From positions 1 to 64,000 of the forward strand of contig JAFAGM010000031.1 of assembly GCA_023422775.1 (NCBI GenBank): a DNA stretch of 64,000 bases, in the 5' to 3' direction. Position 1 is the first letter of the stretch. Each line of letters starts with the position of its first letter. Below, piece after piece: positions 46,558-54,115 of the stretch. A model generated the notes under the pieces. That model was not told the DNA's origin. It was given only the letters and a program-made list of their open reading frames with translations, and ran no database searches. Both the position numbers and the translations under genes were made by a program. This DNA is from Pseudomonadota bacterium (GTDB taxonomy: Bacteria; Pseudomonadota; Alphaproteobacteria; Rhizobiales; Xanthobacteraceae).

Positions 46558-47709
46558 ATGAGCAGCAGCGCAGCTTCATTGCTTCAAGGGCAAGGCGCCA
46601 ACAGTGCAGTGGCGCACGTTGTTCCGCTGTCGCCGGAGCTGTTGAAGCGCCGGACCGGCCAGCGCCGCCAGATGCTGGCGGTGCAGGCCGTCAGCTATTC
46701 CCTCATCACCCTGGTCCTGCTGGTCTATTGTTACGCCGGCACCGTTCCGATGATCATTCCGTCGGCCTATTTCCTGGCCGGCGTTGGACTGGTTTCGGTC
46801 TTCGTTGTGCTGTCGGAGGCCTGTTTCAACGACAGGTTCGAGGATCACTACCTCACCATCTACCAGGTTGGCGGCCACGTCGCGATCCAGCTTTGCTTCC
46901 TGCTGGCGGCACCCGAGATCGGCTTTGCCTTCCTCAGCGTCGTGTTCCTGATTTTCGGATTCGGCGCGCTGCGGATGACCTCCCGCCAGGCCATCATCGC
47001 CTGGACGCTCACCATGATAGGGCTGGCGCCGATCTTTCTGTTCACCAGCACGCCGATCGGCTTGCCGATCGCCACTCCGACCGAGCGGGTCGCCGCGATG
47101 CTCTCATACGTTCTCACGATCGGCCAATGCGCCTTCGTGGGACAGTACGGCAGCGCGATGCGCAAGATGCTCTACGACCGCAGCTTCGAGCTCAAGGCAG
47201 CCTACAAGCGGATCGAGGAACTTGCCGAACTGGACGAACTGACAGGGGCCTCCAACCGCCGCAGCATCATGCGGATGCTGGAGGAGGAAATCGCCCGCGC
47301 CGAACGCAGCGGATCGCCCTGCTCCGTCGCGCTGATCGATCTCGACTGGTTCAAGCGCATCAACGACGCCTACGGCCACCCGACCGGCGACGAGGTGCTC
47401 CGAACCTTTTCCATCACCATGTTCGCCAACATCCGCAGCGTCGACCGGTTCGGCCGCTACGGCGGCGAGGAATTCCTGCTGGTACTGCCCGACATGGATA
47501 CGAGCAGCGCGGCGCGGGCGCTCGACCGGCTGCGTGCGATCGTCGCCGATCTCGAATGGAGCGCATTCTCGCCGGGCATGAAGGTGACGATGTCCGCCGG
47601 CATTGCAATGCTGAAGCCGAACGAAACGTCAGACATACTCCTCGCGCGCGCCGACCGCGCGCTCTACGCAGCCAAGGCGCAGGGACGCAACCGCATCGCC
47701 AGCGCCTGA
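46558..47709 (+). CDS. Diguanylate cyclase with membrane sensor region
   Basis: 383 residues from the ATG at 46558. The first 30 residues are cytosolic, then about six membrane helices run to residue 200 (LITLVLLVYCYAGTVPMII, AYFLAGVGLVSVFVVLSEA, FAFLSVVFLIFGFGALRM). A GGDEF domain follows (DELTGASNRRSIMRML, ALIDLDWFKRINDAYGHPTG). The active-site motif is G302-GEEF, and the inhibitory I-site RSVD is at 293-296, correctly spaced, so the enzyme should make cyclic di-GMP and be feedback-inhibited. No EAL domain is present. It is followed 70 bases later by a DUF2336 gene in the same direction. Confidence 0.93.
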   Translation: MSSSAASLLQGQGANSAVAHVVPLSPELLKRRTGQRRQMLAVQAVSYSLITLVLLVYCYAGTVPMIIPSAYFLAGVGLVSVFVVLSEACFNDRFEDHYLTIYQVGGHVAIQLCFLLAAPEIGFAFLSVVFLIFGFGALRMTSRQAIIAWTLTMIGLAPIFLFTSTPIGLPIATPTERVAAMLSYVLTIGQCAFVGQYGSAMRKMLYDRSFELKAAYKRIEELAELDELTGASNRRSIMRMLEEEIARAERSGSPCSVALIDLDWFKRINDAYGHPTGDEVLRTFSITMFANIRSVDRFGRYGGEEFLLVLPDMDTSSAARALDRLRAIVADLEWSAFSPGMKVTMSAGIAMLKPNETSDILLARADRALYAAKAQGRNRIASA

Positions 47710-47779
47710 TCCAGCATTTTTCATTTTCCAGTCCCGGTGGCGGAGAATCCACCGCCGGTTCTTTCTCCAGGACAGAGCC

Positions 47780-48886
47780 ATGAGTTCGAAAACAGCCGTT
47801 TATCCCGGACACCTGCTCGACGAATTGCAGAGCACACTGGCGCATGGAACCGTCGCCCGCCGGGTCGAGACCCTGCGGCGGGTGACCGATCTCTTCATCA
47901 ACGGCGCGATCGACTATTCCGACGAACAGATCGGGCTGTTCGACGATGTCTTCCAGTACCTGATCGATCACATCGAAACTTCGGCCAGGGCGTTGCTCGC
48001 CAACCGTCTTGCCCCGATCGACACCGCGCCGCCGCTCACCATCCGCGCGCTCGCCTTCGACGACATCATCGAGGTAGCGGGCCCGGTGCTGTCGCAATCC
48101 AGCCGGCTCGACGACAAGACCCTGATCGAGAACGCCCGCAGCAAGAGCCAGGCGCATTTGATGGCGATTTCGACGCGAAGGGTGCTGAGCGGCGCCGTCA
48201 CCGACGTGCTGGTCCAGCGCGGCAATGACGAGGTGGTCCAGAGCACCGTCAACAATCCCGGCGCGGAGTTCACCGAGCGCGGTTTCACCCGCCTGGTCAG
48301 CCGCGCGGAAGGCGACGACAGCCTCACGATGTGCATCGGCCAGCGCCCGGCCATGCCGCGGCATCTCTACCTGAAACTGCTCGCCAAGGCATCCGACACG
48401 GTGCGGCAGCGCCTGGAGGCCGCCGACCCGCAGCAGGCAACCCGGGTGCCTACCGCCGTCAAGGAGGCAACGCGGCGCGCGCGCTCGGCAACCTCGACGA
48501 TGACAGGGAATACCGAAATCGCCCATGCCCTGATCAAGTCGCTGTATGAGGACGGCCGGCTCGACGAATCCCAGTTGGCGTCGTTTGCCGAGGCCGGGAA
48601 ATTCGACGAAGCCAACGCGTCGATCGCGGCGATGGCCAACATGCCGGTGGCGATCGCCGAAAACATGATGATCGAAAGCCGGGCCGAAGGCGTGATGATC
48701 CTGGCCAAGGTCGCAGGACTTTCGTGGCCGACCGTCAGGACGATCATCAACATGCGCGATGAACTGGCCGGCGGGGATCCGACCGACATCGCCGCCTGCA
48801 AGGAAACCTACGAGCGGCTCCGGCCGACGACCGCACAGCAGGTGCTGCGCTTCCATCGCATGCAGCAGAACGCGCCGGTGACGTGA
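47780..48886 (+). CDS. DUF2336 domain protein, second copy
   Basis: 368 residues, soluble and helical, with repeat-like units (HGTVARRVETLRRVTDLF, QLASFAEAGKFDEANASIAAM, GVMILAKVAGLSWPTVRTII). DUF2336 has no known activity. Its partner in the window at 13607 shares the family but is only distantly alike. It is encoded behind the cyclase with a good ribosome-binding context (CAGGACAGAGCC). Co-expression with a cyclic di-GMP enzyme hints at a role in that signalling, but this is context only. Confidence 0.85.
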   Translation: MSSKTAVYPGHLLDELQSTLAHGTVARRVETLRRVTDLFINGAIDYSDEQIGLFDDVFQYLIDHIETSARALLANRLAPIDTAPPLTIRALAFDDIIEVAGPVLSQSSRLDDKTLIENARSKSQAHLMAISTRRVLSGAVTDVLVQRGNDEVVQSTVNNPGAEFTERGFTRLVSRAEGDDSLTMCIGQRPAMPRHLYLKLLAKASDTVRQRLEAADPQQATRVPTAVKEATRRARSATSTMTGNTEIAHALIKSLYEDGRLDESQLASFAEAGKFDEANASIAAMANMPVAIAENMMIESRAEGVMILAKVAGLSWPTVRTIINMRDELAGGDPTDIAACKETYERLRPTTAQQVLRFHRMQQNAPVT

Positions 48887-48894
48887 TGAACTAA

Positions 48895-48992
48895 AGCGTT
48901 TTCAAGCGAAGTGGAAACCGGCTCGCGTGAAGAAAATGCGTCAAAACAAGAACCTAGAGCTTCGCTTCTGATTCAATCAGAACCGACGCTCT
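48895..48992 (-). repeat. GACGCG repeat family, copy 3, with terminator hairpin after nrsF
   Basis: On the minus strand the hairpin comes first. AGAGC overlaps the nrsF stop codon by two bases, then TTCTGATT pairs with AATCAGAA around one base, closed by GCTCT. A TTCTTGTTTT stretch follows, and the tail GACGCATTTTCTTCACGCG ends at CGCTTT. Orientation relative to the gene before it is the same as at 19009 and 42169. It also separates nrsF from the convergent DUF2336 gene. Confidence 0.75.
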
Positions 48993-49629
48993 AGTATTTC
49001 AGCAGCTTCGATCCGGCGAGCGCGCCGATCGCGGTCACCAGCGCCGTCGCCAGCGTGTACCAGGTCGCCACGAACAGCGGTGAATCGTCCGTGCAATGCG
49101 ACGCGTAGAGCGTCGCCGCCAGCCCCGCCGACAACAACCCGGCGACGGCGCCGGCGACTGCCGGCCGCGACGGCGCCCCGTGGCGCAAACCCAGCAGCGC
49201 GCCGGCCAGGATCGGCAGCGACAAAAGCGGGATCGCCGTCACGCAAACCCACGAATTCTTGCCGACCAGCCGCGTCATCATCGGCAGCCGCTGCGGCAAC
49301 ATCATCTCGCCACCGATTCCCGCGGTCAAAAGCCCGGCCGGGATCACGAGCAGCCAGCCAAAACCGCGAAGCGAGGCTTCGGGCCGGGAAAGATGCAGAC
49401 TGACCACGATAGCCGAAATCGCCAGCGCCAGCGTCACCGCCAATTTCAGATCGAAGAACGGATTGCGCATCGCCGTCATCACGTCGGGCCTGACGCCGAG
49501 TTCGGTGAAGAACATCAGAAGCGAGACCGGCGCAGCCGCCAGCAGCGCCAGCATCAGCGCATATCCCACCGGCCGCGCACGGTGGCCGTTGTCGGCGGCC
49601 AGCGTTCGAATGAGACGATCGGTATCCAT
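48991..49629 (-). CDS. nrsF: NrsF-type anti-sigma factor (DUF1109)
   Basis: 212 residues from the ATG at 49629, or 214 if the overlapping GTG at 49635 is used. It has six membrane helices (ALMLALLAAAPVSLLMFF, LAVTLALAISAIVVSLHL, LLVIPAGLLTAGIGGEM, and three more). Two conserved Cys are at 129 (WVCVTAIP) and 179 (ASHCTDDS), both near the outer face. In the Caulobacter SigF/NrsF system conserved Cys of the anti-sigma factor are needed to respond to heavy metals or oxidants. It is coupled to sigF by an overlap or a two-base gap and ends in a repeat-borne terminator. Confidence 0.88.
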   Translation of the reverse strand: MDTDRLIRTLAADNGHRARPVGYALMLALLAAAPVSLLMFFTELGVRPDVMTAMRNPFFDLKLAVTLALAISAIVVSLHLSRPEASLRGFGWLLVIPAGLLTAGIGGEMMLPQRLPMMTRLVGKNSWVCVTAIPLLSLPILAGALLGLRHGAPSRPAVAGAVAGLLSAGLAATLYASHCTDDSPLFVATWYTLATALVTAIGALAGSKLLKY

Positions 49630-49631
49630 TC

Positions 49632-50177
49632 TCACCGTTCCCGTAACTTCGCCGTCAGGCTGGCCAGCCCGCGATGCAGCGCCACCCGCACCGCGCCTTC
49701 GCTCATCGAAAATTTTGCAGCGGTATCCTTGATCGAGGCGCTGTCGACCGCGATCGACTGCAGCACGTCGCGCTGCCGGGCCGGCAGCGTCTGAAGCTGG
49801 GCCGCGACCTCACTCGCCGACGCCGTCTCGGCGGGCGTTTCGCCAGGAAGCGTCTCCGCGAAATCGTCTATATCGACGAAAATACGCCGGCCACGGCGGC
49901 GCAGCGCGTCGATCAGCTTGTTGCGGGCGATCGCAAACAGCCACGGGGCAAACGGGGCGCTGACGTCCCAGGTGTGCCGCTTCAAATGGACCGCCAGCAA
50001 AATGTCCTGCACGATGTCCTCGGCTTGATCGACCGGTTGCCCTGCGCGCGCCAAACCGCGGCGCGCCGCCGCCCGGAGCACCGGCGCGACCGATTTGAGC
50101 AGGCGATGGTACGCCGCACTGTTTCCTGCAATGGCCGACCGCATCAGGCCGGTCCATTCGTCATCCCGCTCGCGCAC
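49632..50177 (-). CDS. sigF: ECF sigma factor, SigF (ECF16) type
   Basis: 181 residues from the GTG at 50177, preceded by TAGGAG with five-base spacing. Region 2 (GQPVDQAEDIVQDILLAVHL, FAPWLFAIARNKLIDALRRR) and region 4 (LPARQRDVLQSIAVDSASIK, AAKFSMSEGAVRVALHRG) are clear. The frame is open to 50213, but a promoter-like motif at 50197-50221 overlaps that part. By family it is released by NrsF on exposure to chromate, cadmium or disulfide stress and directs a small regulon of redox-protein and DoxX-like genes, none of which is in the window. Confidence 0.88.
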   Translation of the reverse strand: MRERDDEWTGLMRSAIAGNSAAYHRLLKSVAPVLRAAARRGLARAGQPVDQAEDIVQDILLAVHLKRHTWDVSAPFAPWLFAIARNKLIDALRRRGRRIFVDIDDFAETLPGETPAETASASEVAAQLQTLPARQRDVLQSIAVDSASIKDTAAKFSMSEGAVRVALHRGLASLTAKLRER

Positions 50178-50196
50178 CCGCGCTCCTACCCAGCAA

Positions 50197-50221
50197 TTCG
50201 GTCGACCCATCAATTTGTTAC
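50197..50221 (-). promoter_or_regulatory. Candidate SigF (ECF16) promoter
   Basis: On the minus strand the region reads GTAAC-N16-CGAA, close to the motif GTAACC-N16-CGAA reported for SigF of Caulobacter. The sixth base of the -35 element is A rather than C, and the spacer is then 15. It lies just upstream of the ribosome-binding site of sigF, as expected for autoregulation, with a leader of only about a dozen bases. Confidence 0.45.
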
Positions 50222-50533
50222 GTCAGGACGCCAAGATCACGAAGTCGTGAATGACATCCCGATCTGCCAGATCCCGTGGGCTTGGCCTTCGATCAGGATG
50301 GCCGTTGCGCCAAAACGGCAGGCTCATAACATCGATTGAGCGGACTGGCATCCCTTCGCCCCGACCCGCGAAACTCCGCGTCGCGGACAAACGCCGCAAG
50401 CGGTTCCTCCATAAAGCGAAATTGCCCTGCTTTTGCCAGGTGCTGCACGAGAATTCCCTCTTTCTGCCGCGCTGAGGACACGCAGCGCGGTCTCTTCTCC
50501 GCTCCGGGCGGCGGGCAAATGGGGAGATTCCAC
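50222..50533. other. Divergent region upstream of the secreted protein gene
   Basis: 312 bases between the sigF promoter and the gene at 50534. It contains CTGAGGACACGCAGCGCGG and a GGGGAG ribosome-binding site next to the ATG. I see no EcfG, CtrA or terminator signal, and no convincing small gene. An open frame in phase with the downstream gene continues upstream to 50336 without a family-like start. Confidence 0.4.
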
Positions 50534-51265
50534 ATGAAGGTCAAAGCCAGCGCGGCCGGGGCCCTGATGTTAGCTGCAGGGCTCTTCGTATCCATCGCTG
50601 GGCCATCGCCGGTGACGGCGGCAGGCAGCGAAGACGCCGCCGCCTCGAAATCGGAGAGCGCGACTGCAGAAAAGTCCACCAAATCCAGTTCGCGATACCT
50701 GAAGAAAAAGCGCCACGCCCATCGCAAACATTCGCGAACGGCCTCCAAATCCGCCGAGACCGGAAAGGCCGCGGAAAAGGCCGGCGCCGATGCAGGTTCC
50801 CGACCCGCGTTGTCGGAATCGGTCGCCAACGCCAACGCGCAGATGAATTCGGCCGATGCGGCGCAGGCCAACATCGGGGACAGCGCCCAGGCGATGTCGC
50901 AGGCAATGGCGGCGAAAGCCAACACGATGCTGGCGGCTGCGGACAATCAGGCTGACGGGCAGGCTCCGGCCGAAGGTGCGGCGGTGACCGCTCCGGATCA
51001 GCTCAACGATGTCGACAAGGTCCTGCAGGAGAGCCAGTCCTCCCAGACGGCAGCCTCCCCGATGGCGGCCTCCCAGACGGATGCCTCGCAGGCGGCCGAA
51101 TCGCAGACGGTTGCGATGGGACAGGCCAAGCCGGCGCAGCAGGAAAACCCCGCTCAGGTCTCGGGCAGCGACAGCCTGGACAAGACCTCGCTGATCGGAA
51201 AGATCTTCATTGCCTTCGGCACCCTGCTGACGATGGCGTCCGCGGCGCGCATGTTCATGGCCTGA
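50534..51265 (+). CDS. Exported or anchored Ala/Ser/Gln-rich protein of unknown function
   Basis: 243 residues starting MKVKASAAGALMLAAGLFVS, a typical Sec signal (cleavage near VTA-AG). The mature part has a basic patch (YLKKKRHAHRKHSRTASKS) and a long Ala/Gln/Ser region with repeated QTA/QTD/QTV units (SSQTAASPMAASQTDAS). A C-terminal hydrophobic helix (IFIAFGTLLTMASAARMF) may anchor it. The low-complexity region is probably extended. No family is recognised. It is transcribed away from sigF. Confidence 0.72.
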   Translation: MKVKASAAGALMLAAGLFVSIAGPSPVTAAGSEDAAASKSESATAEKSTKSSSRYLKKKRHAHRKHSRTASKSAETGKAAEKAGADAGSRPALSESVANANAQMNSADAAQANIGDSAQAMSQAMAAKANTMLAAADNQADGQAPAEGAAVTAPDQLNDVDKVLQESQSSQTAASPMAASQTDASQAAESQTVAMGQAKPAQQENPAQVSGSDSLDKTSLIGKIFIAFGTLLTMASAARMFMA

Positions 51266-51375
51266 GTGCCGCGCACCGGACGCGGTTTCGCTGCGTCCGG
51301 CATCACCTCACCCCACTTGAAGCCGATCGCGTCAGCGGGCACATTGCCCGTCAAATCGGCCAGGCGGGGTACATC

Positions 51376-52155
51376 ATGTCGACGTTCGAATACATCATTG
51401 TCGAGAGCAAGGGAGCGGTCGGCATCATCACGCTGAACCGCCCGAAAATGCTCAACGCGTTGTCGTTCGGCGTGTTTCGCGAAATCGCCGCCGCCGTCGA
51501 TGATCTCGAGGCCGACGACAAGATCGGTTGCATCCTGCTCACCGGCAGCGAGAAGGCATTCGCCGCCGGCGCCGACATCAAGGAGATGCAGCCGAAATCC
51601 TTCATCGACATGTTCTCCAGCGATTTCGCCGCGATCGGGGGCGGCCGCGTCGCTGCCTGCCGCAAGCCGACAATTGCCGCGGTCAGCGGCTATGCGCTGG
51701 GCGGTGGCTGCGAACTCGCCATGATGTGCGACATCATCATCGCATCCGACACCGCGAAATTCGGCCAGCCGGAAATCACGCTCGGCACCATCCCGGGCAT
51801 CGGCGGCACCCAGCGGCTGACGCGTGCGATCGGTAAGTCCAAGGCGATGGATCTCTGTCTCACCGGACGCATGATGGATGCCGCGGAGGCCGAGCGCTCC
51901 GGCCTCGTCAGCCGTGTCGTGCCGGTGGACAGACTGATGGAAGAGGCGCTGGCGGCGGCGGAAAAGATCGCATCGATGTCGCGCCCTGCGGCCGCGATGG
52001 CCAAGGAAGCCATCAACCGCGCGTTCGAGACGCCGCTGTCGGAAGGCATGAATGTCGAGCGCAATCTGTTCCACTCGACGTTTGCGCTGGAAGACCGCTC
52101 CGAAGGCATGGCCGCGTTCATCGAGAAGCGCAAGCCGGTGAACAAGAACAGGTAG
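51376..52155 (+). CDS. Enoyl-CoA hydratase
   Basis: 259 residues of the crotonase fold. Oxyanion-hole loops are FAAGADIKEM and ALGGGCELAM, and the catalytic Glu pair is E113 (GGGCELAMMCD) and E133 (GQPEITLGTIPG). Both are present, so the protein should hydrate 2-enoyl-CoA in fatty acid or amino acid breakdown. The length and start (MSTFEYIIVESKGAVGI) fit short-chain enoyl-CoA hydratases. It is a single gene, ended by a hairpin at 52231. Confidence 0.93.
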   Translation: MSTFEYIIVESKGAVGIITLNRPKMLNALSFGVFREIAAAVDDLEADDKIGCILLTGSEKAFAAGADIKEMQPKSFIDMFSSDFAAIGGGRVAACRKPTIAAVSGYALGGGCELAMMCDIIIASDTAKFGQPEITLGTIPGIGGTQRLTRAIGKSKAMDLCLTGRMMDAAEAERSGLVSRVVPVDRLMEEALAAAEKIASMSRPAAAMAKEAINRAFETPLSEGMNVERNLFHSTFALEDRSEGMAAFIEKRKPVNKNR

Positions 52156-52230
52156 GAGGCACCCCGTCTCCCCGTCGTCCCTGCGAAAACAACATCCATT
52201 GAAACGGGACTGAGGTCGCTCGACCAAGGG

Positions 52231-52265
52231 GAAGCCCTCCGGATGCGAAGGCACCGGGGGGCTTC
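52231..52265 (+). terminator. Hairpin after the enoyl-CoA hydratase gene
   Basis: GAAGCCCTCCGG (52231-52242) pairs with CCGGGGGGCTTC (52254-52265), 11 Watson-Crick pairs and one G-T, with an 11-base loop. Only TTGT follows, so it is a weak intrinsic terminator or an RNA-protecting hairpin. The bases just before it (CGTCGTCCCTGCGAAA at about 52170) look like a fragment of another spacer repeat. Confidence 0.55.
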
Positions 52266-52309
52266 TTGTCGTGCTACGACAGGGACGAAAACAACGCACG
52301 CGGGATAAC

Positions 52310-54115
52310 ATGGCAGAAGCAGGCATTACGCAGACGCTCGGACCGGTCGTCGTCCTCCTTGGCTCGGCAGTCATCGCGGTGCCTCTTTTTCGCAGGATCG
52401 GGCTCGGTTCGGTCCTTGGCTATTTCGCCGGCGGTCTTCTGGTTGGACCGTCCGTGCTCGGGATCTTCACCGAACCCTCGACCATCCTGCACTTCTCCGA
52501 ACTCGGCGTCGTCATGTTCCTGTTCCTGATCGGCGTTGAAATGCGCCCGCAGAAGCTGTGGGCATTGCGGACCCAGATCTTCGGCCTCGGCCTCGCTCAA
52601 GTCTTGCTCTGCATTGCGCTTTTGACAGGAGCCGGGATGCTCCTTGGGTTGCCCGCCGCAGCGGCTTTCATTGCGGGCTCCGGCTTCGTTCTGTCCTCGA
52701 CCGCCGTGATCATGTCGATCCTCAGGGAGCGCGGCGAGCTTGCCAGCGGCCAGGGCCAGCAGGCGGTCTCGATCCTGCTTCTCGAGGATCTGATGATCGT
52801 GCCGCTGCTGGCAATCGTCGCGTTCATGAGCGCCCCCGTCGCCGGAGGTCAAGCAGGCGGCGTCGACCTGACCGCAATCGTTGTCGCGCTTGGGGCGATC
52901 GCGCTCATCATCGCAGCCGGGCGCTGGCTGCTCGATCCCTTTTTCGCGCTCCTCGCCCGCGCCCGCAACACCGAGGTGCTGACCGCGGGCGCGCTCCTCG
53001 TGGTCCTGGGATCGGCCCTGCTGATGGAGAAGGGCGGCCTTTCAATGGCGATGGGCGCTTTCCTTGCTGGCGTGATGCTGTCGCGGTCGAGCTATCGCCG
53101 CCAGATCGAGACCGACATCGAGCCTTTCAAGGGCCTGCTGATGGGCCTGTTCTTCCTGGCGGTCGGCATGTCCCTCGATCTTTCGGTCGTGGCGATGGAC
53201 TGGCGGATGATCCTCGCTCTGCTGGCTGCCTATATCGTCGCGAAGTCGGCGGGCATCTATGCCGTAGCCAGGATCTTCGGAGCGGCCAACATCCAGGCAC
53301 TGCGCCGGGTTTCGCTGTTCGCGCAAGGAGGCGAGTTCGCTTTCGTGCTCTATTCGGCGGCCGTCGGCGGCGGCGTGATCGGGGCCGCGGAAAACGCTGT
53401 CTTTTCGAGCGTCATCATTCTGTCGATGGCGCTCACGCCCCTGATCCTGATTGCCGCCGATCGCTGGCTGAAGGACGAGCCTGTCTCGATGGACGGCGTC
53501 GAGGCAGCCGAGGGGCTGAAAGGCCGGGTACTCATGATCGGCTTCGGCCGCTTCGGTCAGGTCGCCTCGCAGATGCTGCTTGCGCAAGGCATCGATGTCT
53601 CGCTCATCGACAGCGATCCCGATCGCATCCGGGAGGCCGGACGGTTCGGCTTCAAGGTCTATTTCGGAGATGGCGCACGGCTCGACATTCTGCGCCAGTC
53701 CGGCGCCGAGACTACCGACATGGTCATGGTCTGTGTCGACGATCCGGGCGTCACCGATCGCATCGTCGAACTGGTGAGCAAGCATTTTCCATCGTGCCGC
53801 CTGCTTGCGCGCTCCTACGACCGCGGGCATTCGATCAAGCTGCGCAAGAAAGGTATCGATTACGAGATCCGCGAGATCTTCGAGTCGGCGCTCGTGTTCG
53901 GCGGTGCGGGACTGAGGGCGCTCGGGATGACTGCGCTCGACGTGAGCGAGGTCACGAACGATGTGCGCCGGCGCGACAGCGAACGTCTCGACGTGCAAGC
54001 ACAAGAGGGAATGCTGGCAGGAGGCGACAAGCTGCTTGTCGCGCCGAGACCGGAGCCGCTTATTCCTCCCCGAAACAGACCGGCCGTAAGCCGGACGTCA
54101 GGCGATAGGAAATGA
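52310..54115 (+). CDS. Kef-type potassium/proton antiporter, CPA2 family
   Basis: 601 residues. Twelve or so membrane helices (about 10-395) are followed by a cytosolic RCK/TrkA-N domain starting with the nucleotide-binding G411-FGRFG. KefB/KefC-like signatures are LIGVEMRPQKLWALRTQIFG in the loop after helix 3 and the cation site region LLLEDLMIVPLLAI. Kef systems stay closed with glutathione and open with glutathione adducts of methylglyoxal or quinones, acidifying the cytoplasm for protection. The last 50 residues are not conserved and overlap the convergent gene by 18 bases. No KefF/KefG ancillary subunit is adjacent. Confidence 0.9.
   Translation: MAEAGITQTLGPVVVLLGSAVIAVPLFRRIGLGSVLGYFAGGLLVGPSVLGIFTEPSTILHFSELGVVMFLFLIGVEMRPQKLWALRTQIFGLGLAQVLLCIALLTGAGMLLGLPAAAAFIAGSGFVLSSTAVIMSILRERGELASGQGQQAVSILLLEDLMIVPLLAIVAFMSAPVAGGQAGGVDLTAIVVALGAIALIIAAGRWLLDPFFALLARARNTEVLTAGALLVVLGSALLMEKGGLSMAMGAFLAGVMLSRSSYRRQIETDIEPFKGLLMGLFFLAVGMSLDLSVVAMDWRMILALLAAYIVAKSAGIYAVARIFGAANIQALRRVSLFAQGGEFAFVLYSAAVGGGVIGAAENAVFSSVIILSMALTPLILIAADRWLKDEPVSMDGVEAAEGLKGRVLMIGFGRFGQVASQMLLAQGIDVSLIDSDPDRIREAGRFGFKVYFGDGARLDILRQSGAETTDMVMVCVDDPGVTDRIVELVSKHFPSCRLLARSYDRGHSIKLRKKGIDYEIREIFESALVFGGAGLRALGMTALDVSEVTNDVRRRDSERLDVQAQEGMLAGGDKLLVAPRPEPLIPPRNRPAVSRTSGDRK

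Noticed and set aside
52160..52180. Fragment CGTCGTCCCTGCGAAA as a separate repeat
   Set aside because: Looks like part of a known spacer repeat but too short here, and with no partner arm, to support a call.
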